Below, piece after piece: positions 1 to 7,112 of a stretch of DNA of 36,075 nucleotides. The position numbers and the translations under genes were made by a program. A model generated the notes under the pieces. It was not told where the DNA came from and ran no database searches. It saw nothing but the letters and a program-made list of their open reading frames with translations. Numbering within the stretch: position 1 is the first letter of the stretch; the number at the start of each line of letters is the position of its first letter. This DNA comes from a virus. The stretch is from IMG/VR virus record IMGVR_UViG_3300046674_000366, positions 1 through 36,075 of that record. One strand, given 5' to 3'.

Positions 1-94
1 GGTGGCCGAAGGTGGCCGGGTGCGGGATGTCGATGGCTTCGAGGACGGCGGCGAGGAGGTCGCGCACCGGCTCGGGGATGTCGATGTCGGTCAC
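1..94 (-). CDS. Partial small protein, diverged homologue of the 112-aa protein at 35418-35756
   Basis: A GTG start at 94 opens a frame that runs off the left edge after 31 codons. Its product begins MTDIDIPEPVRDLLAAVLEA and closely matches the N-terminus of the protein encoded at 35418-35756 (MTNIDIPEPVRDLLAAVLEA). The GTG overlaps the TGA of the preceding gene at 91-93, as in the right-end copy, so the two genes are translationally coupled in both places. The function is unknown. This is one arm of the diverged end duplication described in the findings. Confidence 0.75.
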   Translation of the reverse strand, partial: MTDIDIPEPVRDLLAAVLEAIDIPHPATFGH

Positions 95-255
95 CGGGCG
101 TCCGCCTTGCGGATGCTGCTGCCGGTGACGCCGGCCTGGGTGACGCGCACGGTGATGGTGCGGCCCGGGGTGCGGCGGATGCTGCCCGCGGCGATCAGAC
201 GCCGAGCGGGGCTGAACTGCGCACACGACGGCGCGCTAGGGTTCTTCCTGTCCAT
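91..255 (-). CDS. Small basic protein of 54 aa, diverged homologue of the 52-aa protein at 35753-35911
   Basis: The product has a variable N-terminus (MDRKNPSAPSCAQFSPA) and a conserved C-terminus (RRTPGRTITVRVTQAGVTGS, then SIRKADAR) nearly identical to the right-end copy. The RRLIAAG-IRRTPG stretch resembles a short winged or beta-hairpin DNA-binding element, but no family is recognised. The ATG at 255 is chosen because homology begins shortly after it; the ribosome site is weak. The stop overlaps the GTG of the next gene by four bases. The two copies differ most in the first 17 residues and in the upstream DNA, so the left copy may belong to a related element rather than to this genome. 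Confidence 0.65.
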   Translation of the reverse strand: MDRKNPSAPSCAQFSPARRLIAAGSIRRTPGRTITVRVTQAGVTGSSIRKADAR

Positions 256-312
256 GACGAGCCCAATCTCGTGGTGGAAAGTGCCGACGCGTTGCTGCGC
301 GTCGGTGCGGTA

Positions 313-439
313 GGGGTCGGGCGACGCGCGCGCCTCGGGTGTTCCACCACCCGGGAGCTGTCGTCCGGCCCCGCTTCTATTCGGTTGTCGAGTACTTCTT
401 GATCGCGTCGTTGACGGAGGTGTAACTCCGTCCGACGTC
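313..439. repeat. Left copy of an exact 127-bp direct repeat
   Basis: Every base from 313 to 439 matches 35949 to 36075, and the match runs exactly to the last base of the window. It covers the 3' end of the small HTH gene and the spacer after it. Upstream of 313 the two copies diverge, with patchy similarity over the next two small genes. This is the pattern expected when a circular molecule is opened at an assembly-graph branch, and 127 is a common maximum assembler k-mer. A real duplication is the alternative. Confidence 0.95.
336..353 (-). terminator. Small hairpin after the HTH gene
   Basis: CGGGTG and CACCCG pair perfectly around a six-base loop (TTCCAC), just downstream of the stop of the small HTH gene at 377. 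The same hairpin is present at 35972-35989 in the repeat copy. The stem is short and there is no U-tract, so a terminator role is only possible. Confidence 0.35.
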
Positions 440-625
440 CTTCGCGACCTTGTAGGCGCTGCCGAGTTCGGCCTTGCCGTCGGCGAGCGCCTTGCCGCGC
501 CGTTCGAGCGCTCCGGACAGTTGCGATTGGAGCTGTTCCACCAGCTCTTCCTCACGCCTGAACCGGACCCGCCAGGGTTCCTCGGTCACAACGGAGAGAC
601 TATCACGGGGGGCCGTTATAGTCAC
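377..625 (-). CDS. Small helix-turn-helix-like protein, 82 aa
   Basis: The GTG at 625 sits five bases after AAGGAG and overlaps the TGA of the upstream gene (GTGA), fixing the start. The product starts MTITAPRDSL. It has a charged helical middle (RREEELVEQLQSQLSGALER) and a C-terminal segment (VAKDVGRSYTSVNDAIKKYS) that looks like a HTH recognition helix. This suggests a small DNA-binding regulator that closes the early operon; no named family is claimed. Its last 63 bases recur at 36013-36075, so in a circular molecule this gene leads directly into the transfer-gene cluster at the right end. Confidence 0.75.
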   Translation of the reverse strand: MTITAPRDSLSVVTEEPWRVRFRREEELVEQLQSQLSGALERRGKALADGKAELGSAYKVAKDVGRSYTSVNDAIKKYSTTE

Positions 626-1260
626 GCGTTCTCCTTCGGCTGGAAGTGCGCGAGCAGCAGCAACTCCTGCTCCGTCCGGTACGACGCCCCGCACCACCGG
701 CACCGCACCACCTCACCCGGCAGCCGGGACAGCACCGCACCGCACACCGCCCCGTCCACCGCCGCGATGCACAACCCGAGCCGCTGACGACGCGGCAGCG
801 GATCCCCGACGAGCGACCGCAGCTGGGCCTCCAACTCGCGGACCTCGCGCGCCAGGTCGCCGGCCGCCGGGTAGTGGACGACGATCCACTCCAGCTCCAT
901 CGACAGCCACCGGCAGTCCGCGGCCAGCCCGGCCGGGGGCGGCGCCGCGTGCTGCGGCCACCGCTCCCGCTGGACGTCCACCCGCCAGGAGTGCACGACC
1001 TCGCCCGCCCGGTTGCCGTGGATCTCGTCGAACACCGCCTCGTTGATCGGCGACCGCGGGCCAGCGGCCGACCGCGTGGCGACCAACTCGCCGAACCCGG
1101 AACGCGCGGGCACCAGATGCATGGTCAGCTCGGCGTCGAGGTCGGGCAGTTGGGCGAGGCGCCGGACGAGGGTGACCGCGTCCCGCTCGCACAGGTACCG
1201 GCCGTCGGCCTCGCCCTCGCACAGCCCGCAGGCGTTCACGGCTTGGTCGTTGAGGGTCAC
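622..1260 (-). CDS. Unknown protein with two Cys-rich zinc-binding-like motifs, 212 aa
   Basis: The GTG at 1260 follows GGGAGG by six bases. The N-terminus carries a CGLCEGEADGRYLC pattern (about residues 12-25) and the C-terminus a CRWCGASY knuckle followed by H (about residues 187-204). The two clusters could each bind a metal or form one split site. The middle is helical with no recognised fold. The gene lies between SSB and the small HTH gene in the early operon, with short or overlapping spacers, so a role in DNA metabolism or regulation is plausible but unproven. Confidence 0.75.
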   Translation of the reverse strand: MTLNDQAVNACGLCEGEADGRYLCERDAVTLVRRLAQLPDLDAELTMHLVPARSGFGELVATRSAAGPRSPINEAVFDEIHGNRAGEVVHSWRVDVQRERWPQHAAPPPAGLAADCRWLSMELEWIVVHYPAAGDLAREVRELEAQLRSLVGDPLPRRQRLGLCIAAVDGAVCGAVLSRLPGEVVRCRWCGASYRTEQELLLLAHFQPKENA

Positions 1261-1290
1261 GTCGGCCTCCCTTCTCTGGCTGGTCGCTGA

Positions 1291-1767
1291 TCAGAACGGG
1301 GGCTCGTCGCTGTGTCCTGCGCTCTGCGCGGCGGGCTGCTGGTTGCCCCAGCCGCCGCCCTGCTGCTGGCCGCCACCGTGTCCGGATCCGGACACGCCGC
1401 CCGCCGGGTTCTTGGTGACCTTGGCGGTGGCGCGGGCGAGGGTCGGGCCGACCTCGTCGACGTCGAGCTCGTACACGGTCCGCTTCACGCCCTGGCCGTC
1501 CTCGTAAGACCGCTGCTTCAGCCGACCCTGGACGATGACGCGCACGCCCTTAGCGAGGGACTCGGCGACGTTCTCGGCGGCCTGCCGCCACACCGAGCAG
1601 GTGAGGAACAGGGCGTCGCCGTCCTTCCACTCGTTGGCCTCGCGGTTGAAGACGCGCGGGGTGGAGGCGATGCGGAACTTGGCGACGGCGGCGCCGGCCT
1701 GGGTGAAGCGGAGTTCGGGGTCGTCGACCAGATTGCCGACGACGGTGATGACGGTCTCGCCTGCCAT
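1291..1767 (-). CDS. ssb: Single-stranded DNA-binding protein, 158 aa
   Basis: This is a classical bacterial-type SSB. The N-terminal OB fold (residues about 1-110) starts [20 protein letters not shown] and has the family pattern [16 protein letters not shown], then [20 protein letters not shown] and [17 protein letters not shown] Gly/Gln-rich linker follows, and the protein ends in the acidic tip SDEPPF, which in this family recruits partner proteins. It coats ssDNA during replication of the element. The ATG at 1767 is preceded by AAGGAG with eight-base spacing. Upstream lie a small hairpin (1788-1806) and a strong terminator (1829-1857), so the gene may have its own promoter or be regulated apart from the genes before it. 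Confidence 0.95.
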   Translation of the reverse strand: MAGETVITVVGNLVDDPELRFTQAGAAVAKFRIASTPRVFNREANEWKDGDALFLTCSVWRQAAENVAESLAKGVRVIVQGRLKQRSYEDGQGVKRTVYELDVDEVGPTLARATAKVTKNPAGGVSGSGHGGGQQQGGGWGNQQPAAQSAGHSDEPPF

Positions 1768-1787
1768 GGCGGGGCTCCTTCGGGAGT

Positions 1788-1806
1788 GGTGGTCGCGGTG
1801 ACCACC
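1788..1806 (-). promoter_or_regulatory. Hairpin in the ssb leader
   Basis: GGTGGTC (1788-1794) and GACCACC (1800-1806) form a perfect seven-base stem with a five-base loop, just upstream of the ssb ribosome site. It could be a translational control element or operator; there is no direct evidence of function. Confidence 0.35.
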
Positions 1807-1828
1807 GGTTGCGGGATGCTGGGTGGGA

Positions 1829-1857
1829 GGCCGGGCCCGATATCCGCGGGCCCGGCC
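1829..1857 (-). terminator. Strong intergenic hairpin before ssb
   Basis: GGCCGGGCCCG (1829-1839) and CGGGCCCGGCC (1847-1857) are perfect inverted repeats with a seven-base loop. The hairpin sits between the stop of the gene at 1871 and ssb. GC stems without a U-tract are typical terminators in actinobacteria. Confidence 0.75.
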
Positions 1858-1870
1858 GATTGCGTGCGGG

Positions 1871-2269
1871 TTAGGCCGAAGTGCTGCTCTGCCACGGGTC
1901 GGTGTTGAGGAACTGCTCCCGCTGGAACGCCTGCGCGAGGTCATCCAGTTCGGCGGCGAGCCGGTAGACCGGGCCGAGGGGCATGCCGACCGGGGTCTCT
2001 GCGCTGCGGAAGAAGTAGGCGAGCCAGCCCTGGACTACGTCGCGGAACACGACCGGGTTGCCGTGGAGTTCGCCGCTGTCGAGTCGGCGCAGGCTGGCCT
2101 CCAGGGTGGTGAGGGCCGTCCGTTCCCCGGCGTTGAAGGTGGGGTCCTCGGCGAAGTAGTGGAGGTCTTCGGCGAGGCCTTCGATCATGCTGGGGGCGAC
2201 GGCGTTCCAGAGGCCGGTGATGCGAGCTGCGGTGAAGTCGTCGACGTCGGTGATGGTGGTGCGGTGCAT
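1871..2269 (-). CDS. Unknown protein, 132 aa
   Basis: The ATG at 2269 is preceded by GAAGGAG with good spacing. The product ([20 protein letters not shown]) appears all-alpha and acidic, with an aromatic stretch [12 protein letters not shown] near residue 85. No motif or family is recognised. It sits between the 213-aa unknown protein and ssb in the early operon and is followed by a strong terminator, so it is the last gene of its transcription unit. Confidence 0.7.
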   Translation of the reverse strand: MHRTTITDVDDFTAARITGLWNAVAPSMIEGLAEDLHYFAEDPTFNAGERTALTTLEASLRRLDSGELHGNPVVFRDVVQGWLAYFFRSAETPVGMPLGPVYRLAAELDDLAQAFQREQFLNTDPWQSSTSA

Positions 2270-2303
2270 GGTGGTTCTCCTTCGGTTGTTGGCTGGCTGC
2301 CGG

Positions 2304-2945
2304 TCAGCGGCCGATGAACAGCTGGGGCAGGGCAGACAGTTCGCGCCAGGCCGCCCTGTACGCCTCGACGGGCAGCAGCTCGGCGACCTCGGCCGAGCTG
2401 CGGAGGGGGCGCTGATAGGCGTCCGCGAAGTCGGCCGGAAGGCGCTCGGCCTGCTCGTCGTAGCCGGTCCGATCGAAGACGGACAGGGCCAAGGGCCCCA
2501 CCGTGCCAGCGAACCGGACGCCTTGGACGTAGACGGTCGCTCCGATCTCTCGGGTGGTGACCGAGCGGTGGACCTTGAGATCTCCGTGCTCCGCGCGGGG
2601 CGTATCCCGCCGGGCGCCTTCGTGGATGCGGGCCGTCACGTACTCGGCCACCAGCGGATGCCGGAGGTACGCGTGCTCCGGGGCCAGGACGAACCCGCGG
2701 CGCAGCTGGTCGCCGAGCTGCCACACGACGTGCAGGTGCTCCTTGGCGTCGTCGCATCGGTCGGGGTGGTAGTTGACGATTCCCCACGGGGTGCCCTGGA
2801 CGTGTCCGGTGTTGTCGATGGCCGGCTGCTCGATGAGCTGGCGGAAGATGCCCTGGGTCATCTGCTTGGAGCCGACGTTCAGGGTGCGGATCTGGACGGT
2901 GGCTGTCTCGATGGACGTGCTGTCCGGCGTGGGCTGGGTTGCCAT
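2304..2945 (-). CDS. Unknown protein, 213 aa
   Basis: The ATG at 2945 (MATQPTPDSTSIETATVQIR) has AAGGAG upstream. The frame stays open to 3044, but the upstream codons are Pro/Arg-rich and lack a ribosome site. The protein mixes strands and helices, with recognisable stretches NTGHVQGTPWGIVNYH and IGATVYVQGVRFAGTVGPLA. No family is recognised. It is the first gene after the AT-rich region at 3070-3132, which may supply its promoter. Its place among replication genes suggests a role in replication or early takeover. Confidence 0.7.
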   Translation of the reverse strand: MATQPTPDSTSIETATVQIRTLNVGSKQMTQGIFRQLIEQPAIDNTGHVQGTPWGIVNYHPDRCDDAKEHLHVVWQLGDQLRRGFVLAPEHAYLRHPLVAEYVTARIHEGARRDTPRAEHGDLKVHRSVTTREIGATVYVQGVRFAGTVGPLALSVFDRTGYDEQAERLPADFADAYQRPLRSSAEVAELLPVEAYRAAWRELSALPQLFIGR

Positions 2946-3069
2946 GTCTCTCCTTGGGGTGCGGCGGCACGGGTGCGGGTTGTTTCCCTTTTTTCCATGC
3001 CGTGCAGGGGTGGGGATCGGGTGGCGAGGTGGCCTGTTGCTCACGGTCCGCGCATGACCTCTCCCCTCA

Positions 3070-3132
3070 TTGATTACAGAGAGTAATAATTACTCTTTAA
3101 ATTGGCTTACGGGGAGACCTGTAAGTAATCAA
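3070..3132. other. AT-rich nested palindrome, candidate replication origin or promoter/operator
   Basis: This is the most AT-rich stretch noticed in the window. AGAGTAAT (3080-3087) and ATTACTCT (3089-3096) form a palindrome around one base, and this lies inside a wider perfect pair, TTGATTAC (3070-3077) and GTAATCAA (3125-3132). Several GTAA/TTAC words recur. It lies in the 233-bp gap between the DUF3987 gene and the next early gene. On the minus strand, TTGATT with a TAAGCC 17 bases later could also act as a promoter. Confidence 0.5.
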
Positions 3133-3178
3133 GGGCAGTCCTCGGCCTCCCCTCGGGCATGGAATTAATGGAAAGAAC

Positions 3179-4744
3179 TCACCCGGCCTTCGCCTTGAAC
3201 GTCTCCGGGTGCGCGACAAAACGAGACTTCGGCGGCCGGCCGCGAGCCCCGTCCTCGCGCGGCGGAGGGTCGATCCTCCGGACCCACCCGGCGTGCTCCA
3301 GCACGCCGATAGCGGCGTCCACGTCCTCCATGGCCGTGCACCACTTCTGGCCCCGCACGGCCTTCTCCACGTCCTTCGCAGCGAACCGACCCCGCTGCTC
3401 GGCACGGCGCACCCAGTCCAGGACGGCGCGCGCGGGACCGAGCTTGGACTGCCGCTCCTCCGACATGAGGTCAGCGACCAGACGCGCGTGCTGGATCAGG
3501 TACGGCACGAGGGAGATCGCGTCGTCCATCACCTCGCCGCTCACGGTCAGCGTGGTCGGCTCCTCGTACAGCGCGAGCACCGCGGCGATCCGCAGAACCT
3601 GACCGGGCAGCTTCTTCGCCCAGCCCTCCACCGCGGCGAGGTCGCCGTGCGCCTTGTGTCGCGGCTCCAGCGCTTCCCAGAACGAGCGGAAGAGATCCTG
3701 CGCCTTCTGGTCCAGGCTCATCACCCGGTACTCGGGGTCGTCGTGGATCGTCTGCATCATCCGGACGACGGCCGCGTTGTACGCGGCGGTCACCTCGGCC
3801 GGGATCGGATCGCTGTCGTAGGTCCGCTCTCCGACTCGGCTGGTCGGCATGGCGAAGATGAACCGGGCCATGAGGCCGCGGGCCTCGAAGACGTCGCCGG
3901 TCTCTCCCATGCCGGTGAGGAACCCGGGCTGCACGGCGAGACCGAGGCTGAGGTTCGGGCGCTTGAGCAGGACGGGCGGGCCGCTCTTGCGGTTGACGGA
4001 GTGCGTCTCGTGGCTCCACGCCTTGAGGACGATCTCGGGGTTGGCCGACTTGCTGTACCGGCCGCCGACGTTGCCGAGGAACGATCCCTCGGTGGACAGC
4101 ACGGCGAGCCGCTCGCCCTGCTCGGCGATCAGGTCGATGGCAGCCTCGGGCGTGGTGTCGTCGGCGACCAGCTGGGTGTGCACGAGGGGGTCGCCGAGTT
4201 CCTCCAGCTCGGAGTAGGCAGCTTCCAGGTTCTGCTTCGCCTTGCTGCGGGCGGCGGAGTCCTTCGCCTTGATGACGCGGTTCTCGGCCTCGGTGACCGC
4301 GGCCTCGGTCATCTTCCGGTCCCGCCGGTCCCGGACGACCGCGACCTTGTCGGCTTCCCTGCGGCGTTCCTCCTCCGCGTAGATCGGCTTGCCCATCAGG
4401 CTCAGGGCTGGCGACTTCATCTCTCCGGGGGCGGCGACCGGCATCGTGTACAGGGTGACCGGCTCGGTCCAGTCCGGCTTCGGGCTCACGGCCCGGCGTC
4501 CGCCGATCGCAGTGGAGACGGCGGCCATCCCGAGCCAGGCCGGCAGATCGACGGGCACCTGAAGGCTGGTGGACACGGCCTGCGCCATGACCCCGATGCC
4601 GCGCAGTCGACCGGAGTCGAGCGGCAGCGGCGGCGGGGGCGCCAGGGGGACCGCTTCGTCCCACCCCTGGCTGTCCTCGGCGTGGACACCGGACGACCAG
4701 TCGGGTTCCTTGACGTCCTCGGCCCAGTTCGGCTCTTCGCTCAT
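3179..4744 (-). CDS. DUF3987 (YfjI-like) replication-associated protein, 521 aa
   Basis: The sequence matches the DUF3987 family, found next to primases in phages and integrative elements and thought to act as a helicase-like partner. The N-terminus is acidic and Pro-rich. A P-loop position occurs at about residues 105-112 (APGEMKSP), where the Gly-rich loop is altered but the KSP is kept. A long charged helical segment (about 120-185) follows, then the family core (ERLAVLSTEGSFLG, LGLAVQPGFLTGM, ARFIFAMPTSRVG). The C-terminal part (about 430-521) looks like a winged helix. The ATG at 4744 overlaps the primase stop by four bases, so the two are coupled and probably work together. The altered P-loop makes ATPase activity uncertain. 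Confidence 0.85.
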   Translation of the reverse strand: MSEEPNWAEDVKEPDWSSGVHAEDSQGWDEAVPLAPPPPLPLDSGRLRGIGVMAQAVSTSLQVPVDLPAWLGMAAVSTAIGGRRAVSPKPDWTEPVTLYTMPVAAPGEMKSPALSLMGKPIYAEEERRREADKVAVVRDRRDRKMTEAAVTEAENRVIKAKDSAARSKAKQNLEAAYSELEELGDPLVHTQLVADDTTPEAAIDLIAEQGERLAVLSTEGSFLGNVGGRYSKSANPEIVLKAWSHETHSVNRKSGPPVLLKRPNLSLGLAVQPGFLTGMGETGDVFEARGLMARFIFAMPTSRVGERTYDSDPIPAEVTAAYNAAVVRMMQTIHDDPEYRVMSLDQKAQDLFRSFWEALEPRHKAHGDLAAVEGWAKKLPGQVLRIAAVLALYEEPTTLTVSGEVMDDAISLVPYLIQHARLVADLMSEERQSKLGPARAVLDWVRRAEQRGRFAAKDVEKAVRGQKWCTAMEDVDAAIGVLEHAGWVRRIDPPPREDGARGRPPKSRFVAHPETFKAKAG

Positions 4745-5601
4745 GCCTGCCCCCGGTCGGCAGGGTGAGGGACGGGCGCCCAGACCTGGTTGAACTCCGA
4801 GTCCTTGTGACCGGCGGCGAAGTGGTCGTGGGCGTCCTTGCCGGTGAGGGCCTGGACCACGTACACCGTGCGGGCCAGCCCGCGGAGCGACGCGACGACC
4901 AGCTCTGCGTGCTCGCGGCCCTTGGGGTCGCGGTCGGCGACGATCGTCACGTCCGCGCCTTCGAGGTACGCGGCGTGCTCAGCCACCCACTTCCCGGACC
5001 CGGCCGCGTTGCAGGTGGCCACGAGCCCGTGGTCGACGAGCGCGTGTACGTCCTTCTCGCCCTCGGCGATCCAGATGACCCGGTCCGCTTCCTTCGCGGC
5101 CAGCAACTCGGGCAGCCGGTAGGGGACGAGGGGTACGAGCCGGTTGCCCTCCTTGTCGTTGAGGGACCAACGGCGTCCGGAGCGGGTGCCGTTGTCCGGC
5201 CGCCACTGGGCGAAGCACTTGTTGTCGCAGCGGGTCACGCCGTGGACGACCGCCTTGTTCTCGTTGCGGTAGACGTACTGGGCGACCCGCTTGTGGCCGC
5301 GGTCCTGGCAAGGGATCCACGTGTCGTCTTCGGGCCTGTCGCGCGGGCGTTCGGCCAGCGGCTCGTCGAACAGGTCGGCCTCGGTCCAGCCGATCGCGGC
5401 GAGGAAGTCGGTGTTGCCGTCGCACTTGTGGCAGTGGATGACGACGCCGCCGTTGTTGCCGCGCCGAACGGCAACGGTGTCCGGGGAGTCCCCGTCGTGG
5501 CAGACACCTTGGACGCGCAGTGCGCCGCCGCTGAACCGGTGCTGAAGACCGAGGTCGCGGACGCGGTCGGCGAGCTTGTTGTAGGCGATCCCGTCGGTCA
5601 C
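4741..5601 (-). CDS. TOPRIM-domain DNA primase-like protein, 286 aa
   Basis: The N-terminal region holds a zinc-finger-like motif (GVCHDGDSP and HCHKCDG, residues 33-62), as in DnaG and phage primases. A further Cys cluster occurs at about 98-129 (PCQDRGH, RCDNKC). A TOPRIM domain follows, with the catalytic Glu in IAEGEKD (Glu180) and the acidic pair in VADRD (Asp223, Asp225). It probably makes primers for element replication. The GTG at 5601 lies six bases after GGAGGT and overlaps the TGA of the upstream gene. The stop overlaps the DUF3987 start, forming a primase/helicase-like pair. No DNA polymerase gene was seen, so the host polymerase is presumably used. Confidence 0.85.
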   Translation of the reverse strand: MTDGIAYNKLADRVRDLGLQHRFSGGALRVQGVCHDGDSPDTVAVRRGNNGGVVIHCHKCDGNTDFLAAIGWTEADLFDEPLAERPRDRPEDDTWIPCQDRGHKRVAQYVYRNENKAVVHGVTRCDNKCFAQWRPDNGTRSGRRWSLNDKEGNRLVPLVPYRLPELLAAKEADRVIWIAEGEKDVHALVDHGLVATCNAAGSGKWVAEHAAYLEGADVTIVADRDPKGREHAELVVASLRGLARTVYVVQALTGKDAHDHFAAGHKDSEFNQVWAPVPHPADRGQA

Positions 5602-5906
5602 GTGGTCACCTCCGGGAAGTAGTACGTGCCGGTCGGGAGGCCGATGCAGCGCGAGCGTCGGGGGCAGACGCGCGGTGCCGAGGCGAGGCCGGCGGAGTGG
5701 ACGTGCTGGGTGCCGCAGAACGGGCAATCGACGACGAGGAGCGCGCGCGGCTCGTCGGGTGTTTCACCTGAAACGGTGTCGCGGTAGGCGACGAGGCGGG
5801 CCGCGGCGGCGGCCATGCCGAGAGCGGACGGAGGCGACTGGATCGGCGCCTCGTCCTGCTCGGTGTCCTCCCCGAAGATCGGGAGGACGGTGGTGGTGCT
5901 GTTCAC
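5598..5906 (-). CDS. Unknown Cys-containing protein, 102 aa
   Basis: The most likely start is the GTG at 5906 (MNSTTTVLPIFGEDTEQDEA), behind a weak AGAAGAGAG site; an internal ATG is possible. The C-terminal half has a CPFCGTQHVH motif and two further Cys (RVCPRRSRC), the pattern of a small zinc ribbon. Its TGA overlaps the GTG of the primase gene, so it is probably co-translated with it. It follows a strong hairpin at 5957-5990. A nucleic-acid-binding accessory role is a guess from the zinc ribbon and its position. Confidence 0.65.
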   Translation of the reverse strand: MNSTTTVLPIFGEDTEQDEAPIQSPPSALGMAAAAARLVAYRDTVSGETPDEPRALLVVDCPFCGTQHVHSAGLASAPRVCPRRSRCIGLPTGTYYFPEVTT

Positions 5907-5956
5907 GAACGTGCTCTCTTCTACGAGCGGGGCCAGTGAGGTTCGTGAGTGCGCAA

Positions 5957-5990
5957 GCGGCCCCGGGCCTGGGGGTTGGCCCGGGGCCGC
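5957..5990 (-). terminator. Strong GC hairpin terminator
   Basis: GCGGCCCCGGGCC (5957-5969) and GGCCCGGGGCCGC (5978-5990) are perfect 13-base arms with an eight-base loop. It lies between the stop of the 75-aa gene (6005) and the next gene, and probably ends or attenuates the upstream early unit. Confidence 0.8.
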
Positions 5991-6004
5991 CAGCGTTACC
6001 CCGG

Positions 6005-6232
6005 TCAGCCGGAGTTGTTCCGCTTGGTCTTGGCGACCTGGTCGCCCACGGCGATGACGTCGTTGATCCACCGGCGGACGGCGGTGAGCACCGTGACCGG
6101 GCTGGGCTGTTCTTCGAGGTGGATCCGGATGTTGTCGAGGATCAGCTCATGCCGGGCGTGCTCGGCCGCGCGCTGCATGTACAGGTCTTCGGGGACCAGG
6201 TCGATGGGCTCGTCCGGCGGGGTACGGGTCAC
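6005..6232 (-). CDS. Unknown small acidic protein, 75 aa
   Basis: The GTG at 6232 overlaps the preceding TGA by four bases. The product (MTRTPPDEPIDLVPEDLYMQ) appears entirely helical, with no recognised motif. It is the last gene of the coupled group 7714-6005 and is followed directly by the hairpin terminator at 5957-5990. Confidence 0.65.
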   Translation of the reverse strand: MTRTPPDEPIDLVPEDLYMQRAAEHARHELILDNIRIHLEEQPSPVTVLTAVRRWINDVIAVGDQVAKTKRNNSG

Positions 6233-6894
6233 CGGTGGCCCCCGTCCAGGTCGAGGGCACCGAGGGGACCGCGCCGGATCTGCTCGCGGGCGACCTCGGC
6301 CGAGGGCAGCGGACCCTCGGCGAGGATGGCGTCCGTCATGGACTCGCCCGTCTCGTGCACGGTGCCGTCCTCGGCGATCCGCACGGTCTGGAACTGGTCG
6401 CCGAGCCCGGTCTCGACCATGACCCGGCGGAAGGCGGGCTGAGCGTTGGCCATCAACTCCCCGCCCCAGGGGCCGTCGAGGGCGAGCAGGAGTGCCATCT
6501 GCCAGTTGCAGACGTCGAGGGTGTGGGTGGTGCCGTCGGCCCCGTAGACGGTGACCGTGTCCACCCGGGGCGGTACGGCCGGCTCTACTGCGGCTTCGGC
6601 GATCTCGTCGTCACGGACCCGCTCCCACTGCTGCCGGGTCGCACCGGTGGCCAACAGGACGGAGCCGACGAAGTACCAGTCACTGTCCCCGTCCCGCGGG
6701 TCGGCGAGAACGGGGATCAGCTTTTCCGGGAGGCCCATGAAGGTGACGGCCTGCTGGCTGTCCGTGAGGTGGCGGCCGTGGCGTTCCGCGAGGTCGCAGA
6801 CCGACAGGACGGTCTGGCCGTCGTGGGCGGCCAGTGCTCCGGACTCGATGTGTCCGTGGATCGTGGCGCGGAAGGTGTCCGGGGCGAAGTTCAT
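6229..6894 (-). CDS. Unknown protein, 221 aa
   Basis: The ATG at 6894 (MNFAPDTFRATIHGHIESGA) has CCAGGAGG upstream. The frame stays open upstream to 7212, but that stretch overlaps a coupled 73-aa gene and has arginine-rich shadow composition. The protein has a helical N-terminal half and a beta-rich middle (DTVTVYGADGTTHTLDVCNW). No family is recognised. Its start overlaps the previous stop and its stop overlaps the next start, so it belongs to a tightly coupled early group. Confidence 0.7.
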   Translation of the reverse strand: MNFAPDTFRATIHGHIESGALAAHDGQTVLSVCDLAERHGRHLTDSQQAVTFMGLPEKLIPVLADPRDGDSDWYFVGSVLLATGATRQQWERVRDDEIAEAAVEPAVPPRVDTVTVYGADGTTHTLDVCNWQMALLLALDGPWGGELMANAQPAFRRVMVETGLGDQFQTVRIAEDGTVHETGESMTDAILAEGPLPSAEVAREQIRRGPLGALDLDGGHR

Positions 6895-7112
6895 GCCGCC
6901 TCCTGGCTGTTCGGGGTGGTGATGGTGGAGAAGGCGGTCCTGATCACGGCCCGCTGGTGGTCGCTGAACGGCGGCGCCGACGAGACGATCGCGTCGATGC
7001 GAGCCCAGTACGCGGCGTTCCGGACGGGGTCCTCGAAGCGGACGGGACGGTCGCCGCGGGCCGGACGGCCGGAGACAACTCCGGCCGTCGCGGTCTTCCC
7101 GGGGGCAGTCAC
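6891..7112 (-). CDS. Unknown small protein, 73 aa
   Basis: The GTG at 7112 overlaps the TGA of the 201-aa gene, and its own stop overlaps the ATG at 6894. The product (MTAPGKTATAGVVSGRPARG) has a disordered basic N-terminus followed by a helical segment with VRNAAYWARIDAIVSSAPPF. The latter resembles short actinobacterial phage proteins of unknown role. Confidence 0.65.
   Translation of the reverse strand: MTAPGKTATAGVVSGRPARGDRPVRFEDPVRNAAYWARIDAIVSSAPPFSDHQRAVIRTAFSTITTPNSQEAA

Noticed and set aside
3209-4768. A 519-codon plus-strand frame opposite the DUF3987 gene
   Set aside because: Repetitive Leu/Gly/Val/His composition without motifs; the opposite strand encodes a recognisable family with coupled overlaps.
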